DNA of 64,000 nucleotides from the NCBI RefSeq assembly GCF_000186865.1, contig NW_008705572.1, positions 1,034,800-1,098,799 on the forward strand. Direction: 5' to 3'. Below, piece after piece: positions 27,601 to 36,391 of this stretch; position 1 is the first letter of the stretch; the number at the start of each line of letters is the position of its first letter. The stretch is from Aureococcus anophagefferens (taxonomy: Eukaryota > Sar > Pelagophyceae > Pelagomonadales > Pelagomonadaceae). A program made the translations under genes and the position numbers. The notes under the pieces were generated by a model. The model was not told the origin of the DNA. It saw only the letters and a list, made by a program, of their open reading frames with translations, and searched no databases.

Positions 27601-28317
27601 ATGGACATGGCAACGCAGACGACGCTGTCGTTCGAGAGCCGCGCCGTGGTGGACTTCAACGTGCTCGTGCCGCGGAGCCCGGCGGACACGACGCCGCCGT
27701 CGCGGACGAGCCCGCCGACGCCGCTGCGGAGCCGGTCGCCCGTGGAGCCGCCGCTCTTCGAGACGCCGTCGCGGCGCACGGCGCGCGGCGCGTCGTCGCT
27801 GGCGACGATGAGCCCCATCACGCCGGCCTTCGGCGTCGACTCGGGCGGCCGCGGCGGCAGCCCCTACGGGCAGCCCCTGTCGCCCATCAAGTCCGAGGCC
27901 GCGACGTCGCCGCGCGACGACGCCGGCGACGCCGGCGGCGCGGCGGCGGCGGCGCCGGACGCGTCGAAGAGCCCCTGGGGCGAGTCGACGCTCCACACGA
28001 TGTCGCCGCTCCAGCCCGCGACGCGCGGCGACTGGCGCGCGGAGCTCTTCCGCGAGACCGACTGGGGCGCGGTGCCGCGGCCGAGGCCGCAGGCGCCGTG
28101 GCACTTCTTCGAGCACGACGTGGGCTTCGCGTCGCCCGCGCGGCCCGCGGGCGTGCGCCCGCCGCCCCACCCGGCGGGCTGGGACGACTACGCGACGACG
28201 GAGTTCGCCAGCTCCTGGCAGCCCATGCCCGTGTCGCCGACGCTCACGAACCTCACGGGCCTCTACCGCAAGCGCGTCCAGCAGCGCACGCTCCTCTCCG
28301 CCTTCCGCAGCTCGTAA
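27601..28317 (+). CDS. Ser/Pro-rich disordered protein, unknown family
   Basis: The product has 238 residues from the ATG at 27601. It is rich in SP and TP sites (VPRSPADTTPP, SRSPVEPP, TMSPITPAF, PLSPIK), which suggests proline-directed phosphorylation. A conserved-looking aromatic block follows (WRAELFRETDWG, PWHFFEHDVGF, GWDDYATTEF). The C-terminus (TGLYRKRVQQRTLLSAF) is basic and amphipathic. I do not recognise a family. A regulatory or cytoskeletal role is possible. Its 3' end runs convergently to the SET-AP2 gene with a 59-bp gap. Confidence 0.55.
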   Translation: MDMATQTTLSFESRAVVDFNVLVPRSPADTTPPSRTSPPTPLRSRSPVEPPLFETPSRRTARGASSLATMSPITPAFGVDSGGRGGSPYGQPLSPIKSEAATSPRDDAGDAGGAAAAAPDASKSPWGESTLHTMSPLQPATRGDWRAELFRETDWGAVPRPRPQAPWHFFEHDVGFASPARPAGVRPPPHPAGWDDYATTEFASSWQPMPVSPTLTNLTGLYRKRVQQRTLLSAFRSS

Positions 28318-28376
28318 ATTCGGAGGTGGCCGGAGTCTCCTCTCAGTACTACCAGGCGCCGGAGGCCTCTATAATC

Positions 28377-31300
28377 TTAGTTCGTCGGCTTGAAGCGCCG
28401 CTTGCTCGCCGGGTTGAGGAGCGGGCAGCCGCTCGCGACGATGGCGTCGATGTCCGCGAGCGCGCGCTTCGGCGCGGACCGCGGCGACACCGCGGGCGGC
28501 GCGAGCGCGAAGAGCGGCCGCTTCCGCGGCCGCGGCGACGCGTCGTCGTCGGCGCTGTCGGCGCTCACGGGCGCGACCGGCTCGTCGCCGTCGTCGGCCG
28601 CGGCCGGCGACGCGGGCGCGTCCGACGACGCGAGCGCGAGGTACGCGCGCATCGCGCCGATGGACCGCACCATCGGGTTCTTGCTGTTGATGCCCGACGC
28701 GAGGAGCGAGAGCGGCGGCCAGTGCGCCGGCGGCCGCGAGCCGAAGTAGGAGCCGTGCCAGGCCCCGCAGTGCCAGCCCTGGCGCCGGAGCGCCGCCTCC
28801 AGCTTCGCGCTCAGGCCGTGCGCCTCCGCGACGGCGAGCAGCTCGCGCGCGGCGGCGGCGACGCCGGCGTCGAGGACGACGCGCGGCCGCAGGAGCAGGT
28901 CCCGCGCGTAGGCGCGGCGGTCGCGCGGCGCGTCCGGCGGCGCCGCGACGGCGAGCGCCGCGTCGAAGGCGACGACGACGAGGGCCCGGTCCGGCGCGTC
29001 GCGCGTCGCGACGCGGTCGCCGGCGGCGATGGCGCAGGCCGCGGCCGCGCGCGCGCGGCGCCGCGGCTCCCGCTTCGCGACGCGCCGCGCGTCGATGCCC
29101 GCCTCGAAATCGCCGTCGTCAAAGTGGACGTCGACGCGCGCGCCGTCCGCCGCGACGACGACGCCGCCGTGGTGGCCCCGGCCCCCGAAGGGCGCGACGA
29201 CGCGGTCGAGGACCGCGAGCGGCGCCGGCGCCGCGGCGGCCGCGAGCGGCGCCGGCGCCGCGGCGGCCGCGCGGCCCGAGCTCGCCGAGCCGCGCGCCGG
29301 CGCCGCGCCGTCCGCCTTCGCGGGGGCGGCGCGCGGCCGCTTCGGCTGCGCCACGCCGCGCCGCACTTTCACCGCTTGCGTCTCGCCCTTCTTGGGGAAA
29401 TTGACGGGTCGGCCGAGACGCCGCGCGCGCGCGTCGTAGGCCCGCGCGGCTTCCTCCTCGGTGGGGAAGACGCCAATATTGCCATCTTTGTTGTTCTGGG
29501 CGCGCCAGGGATTCACAGAGCTAATACCAGTAGAGCCGTGGCCCTGTGAATTCGCAGTAACGCCCACGTACTGGCTTTTCGGCGGGCCCTCGGAGACCTG
29601 GGACGCGTCGTCGGACGCGTCGGTCTCCACTACAGCGCCCAGCTCCGCCGGCCTATCCTCGGCGTCGTCGGACGCGTCGGTCTCCACTGAAGCCTCCGCC
29701 GGAACCTCGTCCGGAAAGTTCATCGGCTTGCCCAATTCGCGCGCTCGCGCGTCGTAGGCCCGGACCGCTTCCATCTCCGTCGCGAAGTAGCCAATAATTT
29801 CTTGGCTCGGGGCATAAATTTGTGCGCGCCATGGTGTTTCTTCGTGAAGTCCTGGATCGCACTTGCCAATGCCAACGTACTGGCTGGAATAAGCCTGACC
29901 GGCTTGCGGCACCCGCTTCACCGCCTTGAGGTGCGACATGCTCACGGGCGCCGCCTTCTGCGCGGGCGCCTTGGCCTTGGACGCCGCCGCCTTCTTGGGC
30001 TTGGCCGCGCGCGGCGCCTCGGCGGCGCCGGGCGGCGCGAAGCGCCACGGCGCGGGCGCGTCCAGGAGCACGGGCCGGTCGCGGCGCGGCGCGGACTCGA
30101 GGATCTCGTACTCCTCGAGGTCCTGGTGGTCGCCCGCGAGGACGCCGTCGACGTAGACCGCGCGCCAGAGCGGCGACGGCTCGCCGCGCGCGTTGACGTA
30201 GTCGGACTCCGACTCGGGCAAAAAGCCCTCGATGCGCGCGACGCAGTGGATCTCCTTGCCGGCGTGCTCCGCGGACCGCGTGACCCACATGCCGACGTAG
30301 GGCCCCTTGGCGCGCCACTCGCCGGCCGCCTCCGCGTCGGCGGCGTCGTCCGCGGCGCCGTCGTCGTCGTCGTCGTCGAAGGACTCGCCCGCGTTGTAGG
30401 ACACGAAGAGCTCCTCGCCCTTCTTCACGGGGCGGAGCACGCGCCAGCGCATGACGTTGCGGTGGCCGTTCGGGTGGCTGCCCCAGGTCACGTTCGGCTT
30501 CGCGCCGCCGCGCGCCTCGTTGAGCCAGTACGTCGCCGAGCTCCGGAGGACGTCGTCGTACTGGAACCAGTGGATGCGCCAGTAGCCGCCGTTGTTGAGG
30601 ATGTAGGCCTCGGACTTCTTGCCGCGCGACTGGTGCTCGTCGGGCCGGCCCGGGCAGTAGATCGCCGTGGGATCGACGAGGTACTCGCCCGGCTCGAGGC
30701 GCCGCCGCGCGACGACGCCGTAGCCGTGGGCGACGCCGGCCTTCGTGACGGACACGGTGGCGCGGAGCTTGCCGAGCTCCTTGGCGAAGAGGTCCGCGTG
30801 GGCGCCCGCGTCCGCGAGCTTGCCGTACGACGGCATCAAACCCTCGACGTCCTCGGCGTCGTAGAAGCGCGGCGCCGCGGCGCGCGCGGCGGCCTCGCGC
30901 CGCTCGCGCTCCGCGGCCTCGCGCGCGCGCTTCTCCTCGAGCTCGCGCGCGGCGCGGAGCTGCTTCTGCTGCGCCTCGACCAATTTCCGCTCGCGCTCAG
31001 CGTCGCGCTCCTCGCGCGCGCGCTCCCGGAGCTCCGCCTGCCGCGCCTTGGCCTCGGCGGCCTTCTCGCGCTCGACCTCGGCGGCGCGCGCGGCCTCGGC
31101 GGCGCGCGCGACCTCGCGGGCCTCGGCCTCGCGCTCGCGGCGCGCCGCGTCGCCCGCGGCCGCCGCCGCGTGCGCGTCCATCGCGAGCGGATCGTCGCGG
31201 ACCTCGTCGTCGTCCATCTCGCAGGTCGTGTTGTCGCTCCAGCTCACGAACCAGCCGCCGCCGGCCTTGGGCACGGCGAACTTGACGAAGAACTGCGGCT

Positions 31301-31394
31301 TGCCCGCAGCGCCCCAGGCGCGCAGCGCGGGCCGCCACTCGTCCTCCCAGAGCGCCTGCTTGTGCAGCACGCCGCTCGGCGGGCACTTCCTCAT
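28377..31394 (-). CDS. SET-domain protein with two AP2 domains and a Tudor-like domain
   Basis: The product is 1,005 residues from the ATG at 31394. A Trp-rich start (GGWFVSWSDNTTCEM) is followed by a charged coiled coil (about 85-175). A SET domain spans about 205-335 (GYGVVARRRLEPGEY, NGHRNVMRWRVLRPVKKGEELFVSYNAGE); the ELFVSYN end is the catalytic Tyr region. Two AP2-type DNA-binding domains follow (about 504-552, YVGIGK...WRAQIY...FATEMEAVRAYDARA; and 607-668, YVGVTA...WRAQ...FPTEEEAARAYDARA). A Tudor-like segment lies near 735-790 (VLDRVVAPFGGRGHHGGVVV), with KPTN at the end. Probable lysine methyltransferase directed to DNA by AP2. Whether the SET is active is unproven; the N[HN]xCxPN motif appears as WGSHPNGHRN. 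Confidence 0.75.
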   Translation of the reverse strand: MRKCPPSGVLHKQALWEDEWRPALRAWGAAGKPQFFVKFAVPKAGGGWFVSWSDNTTCEMDDDEVRDDPLAMDAHAAAAAGDAARREREAEAREVARAAEAARAAEVEREKAAEAKARQAELRERAREERDAERERKLVEAQQKQLRAARELEEKRAREAAERERREAAARAAAPRFYDAEDVEGLMPSYGKLADAGAHADLFAKELGKLRATVSVTKAGVAHGYGVVARRRLEPGEYLVDPTAIYCPGRPDEHQSRGKKSEAYILNNGGYWRIHWFQYDDVLRSSATYWLNEARGGAKPNVTWGSHPNGHRNVMRWRVLRPVKKGEELFVSYNAGESFDDDDDDGAADDAADAEAAGEWRAKGPYVGMWVTRSAEHAGKEIHCVARIEGFLPESESDYVNARGEPSPLWRAVYVDGVLAGDHQDLEEYEILESAPRRDRPVLLDAPAPWRFAPPGAAEAPRAAKPKKAAASKAKAPAQKAAPVSMSHLKAVKRVPQAGQAYSSQYVGIGKCDPGLHEETPWRAQIYAPSQEIIGYFATEMEAVRAYDARARELGKPMNFPDEVPAEASVETDASDDAEDRPAELGAVVETDASDDASQVSEGPPKSQYVGVTANSQGHGSTGISSVNPWRAQNNKDGNIGVFPTEEEAARAYDARARRLGRPVNFPKKGETQAVKVRRGVAQPKRPRAAPAKADGAAPARGSASSGRAAAAAPAPLAAAAAPAPLAVLDRVVAPFGGRGHHGGVVVAADGARVDVHFDDGDFEAGIDARRVAKREPRRRARAAAACAIAAGDRVATRDAPDRALVVVAFDAALAVAAPPDAPRDRRAYARDLLLRPRVVLDAGVAAAARELLAVAEAHGLSAKLEAALRRQGWHCGAWHGSYFGSRPPAHWPPLSLLASGINSKNPMVRSIGAMRAYLALASSDAPASPAAADDGDEPVAPVSADSADDDASPRPRKRPLFALAPPAVSPRSAPKRALADIDAIVASGCPLLNPASKRRFKPTN

Positions 31395-31579
31395 GGCGCC
31401 GCGACCCGCACGAGAAGGTGGTGGCTGCTGGGTAGTGTTAGCGAGGTCGCAAAGCGATGCAAAGCAACGATCGATCGTCGGTGCTGGGTGGTGTGCTCGA
31501 GGTTTCGAATTGGCCGCCGGAGAGCGCTGCATCTTGCGTGATTTACCTAATGGTGCCGCAGCCAGTTTGTTGATCCGCA

Positions 31580-32520
31580 ATGGGCTGCCTCCTCCTAGCG
31601 CTCGTCGCCGCTAGCCTCGCCCTCACCGACGGCCGCGCGCTCCTCGCGAGCAAGAAGCGCCAGAAGGCCAAGGCCGCGCCGGCGGCGGAGGTGCGCACGG
31701 TCAACGCCACGGAGGCCGACTTCGACTACCGCTGGCGGGCGCCCATCGTGCGGGGCTGGCAGCGGGGCAACAAGAAGCACGTGCGCATCCGCGGCATCAT
31801 GAACACGGGCACGAACTTCCTGCGCACGCTGCTGAACAAGGTCGGCGGCCTGAAGATCACGGAGGAGCGCAAGCACATGTTCCCGTGGGTTTTAGAGCAG
31901 CGCGGCGCCGCGTACCAAAACAGCGTCGCGGTCGTCATCGCGCGCCACCCGCTGTCCTGGATCACGGGCATGCGCAAGGCGCCCTACTTTTTGGACTGCA
32001 AGTCCGAGGCCCCCGACGCGACGTGCTGGATGCGCCTCGTCTGGAAGGAGAACAACCGGCCCGAGAAGATCGAAAAGTCCTACGCGTCCATCATCGACGT
32101 CTGGAACGCCTACTACTCGGCCTACCTCGACTGGCGCGGCAGCGCGGACGCGGCGTCTTACTTTTATTTCTCGCGCCACGCGCGCGCCGGCAGGTTGGAC
32201 GCTGATCCGCTACGAGGACTTGCTCCTCGACGCGGACCGGACGATGCGCGAGCTCTTCCCGGGCCGCGTCGACGAGACCATGCACCTCCAGACGGACCGG
32301 GCGGCCAAGGGCCATGGCCACGCGCGGTCCTTCGCGGACGCGCGCGCCTACAACCTCGCGAAGATGTGGCGCAAGGAGAAGCCCGCGATCCGGCGTCCAT
32401 GGGGGAGTCACAACGTTGGTGACGCCGAAGCCTCGCAGGTTCACGGAGCCCGACATCGCCGGCCACTGCGCCCACGCGAACGCGACGCTCCTCGGCGTCC
32501 TCCAGTACACGTGTCCCTAG
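31580..32520 (+). CDS. Secreted/Golgi sulfotransferase-like protein, three exons
   Basis: The start at 31580 opens a signal peptide (MGCLLLALVAASLALTDG). The P-loop region reads RIRGIMNTGTNFLRTLL, and SVAVVIARHPLSWITGMRK is the 3'-phosphate-binding motif of sulfotransferases. Two frame changes are best explained by introns: 32136-32193 (58 bp, donor GCGGCA, acceptor CGGCAG), joining DW to RWTLIRYEDLLLD, and 32393-32438 (46 bp, donor GCGTCC, acceptor CGCAG), joining KPAI to RFTEPDIAGHCAHAN. Both are GC-AG. The final exon ends LLGVLQYTCP. Total length is about 278 residues. Acceptor substrate unknown. Start is 186 bp from the divergent SET-AP2 gene. Confidence 0.65.
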
Positions 32521-32537
32521 CGTAACGTAGCGTTACG
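32521..32537. terminator. 17-nt hairpin between convergent stop codons
   Basis: CGTAACG-TAG-CGTTACG forms a perfect 7-bp stem with a 3-nt loop, and it overlaps the stop of the ankyrin gene. It occupies the 12-bp gap between the sulfotransferase stop (32520) and the ankyrin stop (32533). A symmetrical structure here could mark the 3' end of both transcripts, but that role is inferred. Confidence 0.5.
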
Positions 32538-33471
32538 GCCCTCCCGGCGGCTTCCAGAACTCCAGGACGCGCGCGGCGACGTCGTGCGGCGCGTCGCGGC
32601 CGAAGCGCTGGCGGAGGTACCGCGTCAGGCAGCCGCGGGGGCCCGTGAGCACGCGGCGGTACGCCCGCACGAGGTTCTCGTAGCCGCCCGCGGCGACGAC
32701 CTTGTCGATGTAGCGCCAGGCGGACCGGCGGCGCTTTCTCGACAAAGTCGTCGACCCATCAGGGTCCACGTCGCGTGGCAAATCTTTGAGACTGTCCAGA
32801 TCAACGATTGCGCCGGCTCCGAGCAGCAGCGCGAGGGTGCGGCGCGTCCCATGTTTAAGAGCGCAGTAGAGAGGTGTCCGGCCCTCGGTATCCACGGTAT
32901 TCACCTCGGCGCCAAATGAAAGAAGGCACTTGACTATTTCATTGGCTCCGCACAACGCCGCCTTGTGGAGGACCTGCCAGCCCCTCTCATCTTTCACGTC
33001 AGTCCTAGCGCCCGCTTCGAGCAAAAGACGCGCAATTTCCACACGATCTTGGTAAGTCGTAAGAAAAAGTGGCGTGCAGCCACGGCTGTTCTCGTAATGT
33101 ATGTTCGCGCCGGCCGCGATGAGGAAGCGCGCGACTTCCACGTAACCCCGGAAAGCCACATTGTGGAGGGGCGTGTAGCGCTCCACGTCGCCAACATTCG
33201 GATCTCCGCCCGCGTCGACCAATAGGCGCGCGACCTCCACATGCCCATCTCCGACAGCCTCGTGGAGCGCGTAGTCCCCGCAGGCGTCTGCTTGATCGAC
33301 GGCTCCCATCGCGAGCAGCGCGGCAACCATGGAGGTGTTCCCCTCTCGAGCGGCAGTGTGCAGGAGCGTGTCGCCACCCTCGTCCGCCTGGTTCACATCC
33401 ACCTGGAAGTGCGCGAGGATTCCGCGCATCGCGTCGGCGCGGACCAACGGCGTGTCCATGATGTTTCGCAA
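32533..33471 (-). CDS. Ankyrin-repeat protein with FWKPPGG C-terminal module
   Basis: The product has 312 residues (starts at 33471 or 33459). About six ankyrin repeats run from residue 20 to 230 ([62 protein letters not shown]). The C-terminal module ([40 protein letters not shown]) is the one shared with the genes at 14041 and 20068. The repeats differ from those two much more than the module does, so the module is the conserved part of the family. Lower GC than flanking genes. A 12-bp hairpin gap separates its stop from the sulfotransferase. Confidence 0.78.
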   Translation of the reverse strand: MRNIMDTPLVRADAMRGILAHFQVDVNQADEGGDTLLHTAAREGNTSMVAALLAMGAVDQADACGDYALHEAVGDGHVEVARLLVDAGGDPNVGDVERYTPLHNVAFRGYVEVARFLIAAGANIHYENSRGCTPLFLTTYQDRVEIARLLLEAGARTDVKDERGWQVLHKAALCGANEIVKCLLSFGAEVNTVDTEGRTPLYCALKHGTRRTLALLLGAGAIVDLDSLKDLPRDVDPDGSTTLSRKRRRSAWRYIDKVVAAGGYENLVRAYRRVLTGPRGCLTRYLRQRFGRDAPHDVAARVLEFWKPPGGP

Positions 33472-33675
33472 CTAAGACTCACTCACTTCACGTCGCAGCT
33501 AGCACTCATGTGTAGCACGCGGGCCTCAAACATCTCTCAAACCCATTGCGAGATGGCAAACATTGACCCCATTGAAGGCAAACGTATCTACTCACCATGC
33601 GCACACCGGCGGGCAGCCCTCGAGCGGTTCGAAAGCCGCCGGGCGGCTCGCGGTTGTGGTTGCGCCGCGTGGACC

Positions 33676-35156
33676 ATGTCGTACCGGGAGCTGCGGACGT
33701 TCGCGGAGATGATGCGGGCCCTGGGCTACCAGCGGCTCGTGTCCGTGGAGAACTTCCGCAAGCCCAACTTCGAGCTCGTCGCCTCGGCCCTCTACTGGAT
33801 GGTCAAGCGGTGCGTCGGCGCCGCCGCGCGCCGCGCGCCCCGCGCCGTGTCGCGCGCCGCCGCCCGCCGCCGCGACGGCGCCGCGCAACCGGGGCCGCCC
33901 CCGTCCCGTCGCTGCGACCCTTTTCTGTGAGATCGCGGACCGCCGCCAGGTACGACCCGGAGATCAACGTGTCGGACTGCATCGAGAAGGAGGACGACCG
34001 CGTCGACTTCCTGACGGTCACGGCCCAGGCGCTCGCGTCCAAGGCGAAGATCAAGCTCAACACGAAGCGGCTCTACGCCGCGGACGGCCGCGCGGTCAAG
34101 GAGCTCCTGAAGGTCGCGACGATGCTCTACAACGCGTCCAAGGCCAACGAGGAGGCCGCCAAGGAGGACCCGCTCCGCGAGGTCCAGCCCCTCAACTCGC
34201 GCATCAAGGACATCAAGCTCGCGCGGACCCTCGCGACGGAGATCACGGACAAGGGCGCGCGGCTCTACGACCTGCTGGGCAAGGAGAAGGACGTGAAGCA
34301 GGACCGCCAGTCCGCGCTCAACTTCCTCGACACGATCTCGTCGAACCTGGACAGCACCGTGGAGCACGGCCACATCCAAAAGTCCATCACGACGCTCGTG
34401 AGCAACGTGAGCGAGGACATCGAGCAGATGAAGAAGCAGTGCGACGAGCTCACGGCCGACGAGCGCACGCTCGACTCGAAGATCAAGAAGAAGCAGAGCG
34501 AGCTCGAGCGCCACGAGAAGCGCCTCAAGAGCCTGCAGACCGTGCGGCCCGCCTTCATGGACGAGTACGAGAAGCTCGAGCGCGAGCTCCAGAAGCAGTA
34601 CGGCGTCTACCTCGAGCGGTTCCGCAACCTCGACTACCTCCAGAACGAGCTCGAGATGTACAACAAGTCGGAGAAGGAGAAGGTGGAGGAGAACGACCGG
34701 TCCCTGAAGCGCATGCAGAAGCGGCTCCGCGAGGAGGAGCTAAGGATCCTCCGCGGCGAGCAGGACATCAACGACCAGTCCGTCGACAAGGCCCTGAGCG
34801 ACAAGGCCGCGCCCCAGGCCGGCTCCAAGGCCGGCGGCGACCGCGGCGGCGACCGCGGGGGCCGCGGCGACCGCGGCGGCCGCGGCGCGCCGTCCGGCGG
34901 CGGGTCCCGGAGCCGCGGCGGCCGCGTCCAGGGGTCCATGGTCGGCTCGCACGACGAGGGCTCCGAGTCCGAGGACATCGACAGCGACGAGATCTCCCAC
35001 GACTCCGAGTCCGACTCCGTGTCCCTCGCGCCGTCGTCCAACGGCGGCTCCGAGATCGACGAGATCGAGGAGGACGACGAGGAGGGGTCCGAGATGTCCG
35101 AGGAGGACGGCGAGGAGAGCCACTACGCGTCGGGCCAGTCCTCCAACGAGTTCTAG
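33676..35156 (+). CDS. CLUAP1: IFT38/CLUAP1 intraflagellar transport subunit
   Basis: Exons 33676-33809 and 33950-35156 join in frame (VKR to YDPEIN), giving 446 residues; the intron has donor GTGCGT and acceptor CCAG. The N-terminus [17 protein letters not shown] and [19 protein letters not shown] is the NN-CH-like domain of CLUAP1/IFT38, an IFT-B complex subunit. Residues about 150-380 form a coiled coil ([31 protein letters not shown]). The C-terminal tail is Gly/Arg-rich, then acidic ([20 protein letters not shown]), as in other members. IFT38 links IFT54/20 and supports cilium assembly; here it supports that the organism, or its lineage, has a functioning cilium programme. Confidence 0.9.
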
Positions 35157-35257
35157 GGAAGCCCCGCCCCCCGCCCGCCGGCGCCCGCCCCGACGCGCGA
35201 GCTCCATTATGCACGACGGTACCTCGCGGGGGGGTTCCCAAAGCAGCCCCCCCCCCT

Positions 35258-36292
35258 TCAGTCCGCGCAGTAGAGCTTCGACGCGCCCGCGGCGACGGCG
35301 TCGTCGTCGACGGCGTCGCGGTAGGTCGCGTGCGCGTCGGCGAGCGCCGCGTCGTCCCCGAGCTCGCGCTTGCCGTCCACGGGCGGCGGCGCGCTGCACG
35401 CGAGAAACGCCGCGATGCCCGCGAACGACTCCGTGCAGCTCGCGGCGGAGTCGCCGCCCGGCAGGGGCCAGGCCAGCGCCGTGTCGTCGGTGATCGCGAA
35501 GTCGTCGTCGTCGCCGAGGTCCACGGGCCGCGGCGGCGTCAGGTCCTGGCGGCCGACGACCGTGCCGTCGCCGCCGATTTTGAGCACGATCGCGCCGCCC
35601 GTGGGCATCTCGAAGCGCGTCATGACCTCCTCGCTCTCGCGGCAGAGCGCGTGGAGCAGGCAGCGGATCGTGTTGTTGTGGGCGCTGACGAGGCCGTGGC
35701 GGCCCGCGGCGACGCGCGGCAGCACGTGCGCGGACACGTACGCGACGCACCGCTTCTCGCAGTCCTCGAGGGACTCGCCCGTGGGCAGGACGACGCCGTC
35801 GTCGACGTCGTCGTAGGTGCCGCCGTCGTAGATGAGCTCGTGCCAGGGGTGGCTCTCGTGCATCTCCGGCGGCCGCACCGCGAAGCCCCGGCGCCAGTTC
35901 TTCACCTGCTCGGCGCCGAACTGGTCCGCGGCCTGCCGCTTGACCAGCGCCGTGAGCGCGCCGTAGTGGCGCTCGTTGAGCTCCCAGGCCGGCGCGTGGC
36001 GCGCGAGCGCCGGCCGGTCCCGCGCCCCGCCGCCGAGGCACTCCAGGACGACGTCGAGCGTCTCGCGCGCGCGTTCGAGGCGGCTGCTGTACGCGTCCGC
36101 GGGGTAGAAGTCGTGCTCGGCGAGGAGCTCGCCCATGGCCTTCGCCTCGCGCCGCCCGCGGTCGTTGAGCGACACGTCGGCCCAGCCGCTGAAGCGGCCG
36201 GACGCGTTCCACTCCGTCTGCCCGTGGCGCACGAGCACGAGCACGCCGCCCGGCTCGCTCTGGACGTCGGGCGCCTTTTCCACCATCTCCAC
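35258..36292 (-). CDS. 2,3-bisphosphoglycerate-dependent phosphoglycerate mutase
   Basis: The product has 344 residues. LVRHGQTEWN (residues 21-29) has the catalytic phospho-histidine, SSRLERARETL supplies the second Arg, WELNERHYGALT is the dPGM signature, and GRHGLVSAHNNTIRCLLH carries the second catalytic His. The enzyme interconverts 3- and 2-phosphoglycerate in glycolysis. The C-terminal third (about 250-344) is an acidic extension unusual for dPGM. No plastid signal is visible, so it is likely cytosolic. It diverges from the glycosyltransferase gene with 100 bp between start codons. Confidence 0.88.
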   Translation of the reverse strand: MEMVEKAPDVQSEPGGVLVLVRHGQTEWNASGRFSGWADVSLNDRGRREAKAMGELLAEHDFYPADAYSSRLERARETLDVVLECLGGGARDRPALARHAPAWELNERHYGALTALVKRQAADQFGAEQVKNWRRGFAVRPPEMHESHPWHELIYDGGTYDDVDDGVVLPTGESLEDCEKRCVAYVSAHVLPRVAAGRHGLVSAHNNTIRCLLHALCRESEEVMTRFEMPTGGAIVLKIGGDGTVVGRQDLTPPRPVDLGDDDDFAITDDTALAWPLPGGDSAASCTESFAGIAAFLACSAPPPVDGKRELGDDAALADAHATYRDAVDDDAVAAGASKLYCAD

Positions 36293-36391
36293 GCGCGCGC
36301 GGGGATGTATTCAAGCAAGAGTTCAAAATAGGCTGCCCAAATACGATGGGCTGCATCAAAATCGTGATCCCTATGCATGCGCAAGCGTAGC

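Noticed and set aside
32136..32438. Frameshift mutations in the second sulfotransferase, suggesting a pseudogene
   Set aside because: Both breaks resolve cleanly as short GC-AG introns that restore conserved residues, so a working gene is the simpler reading.
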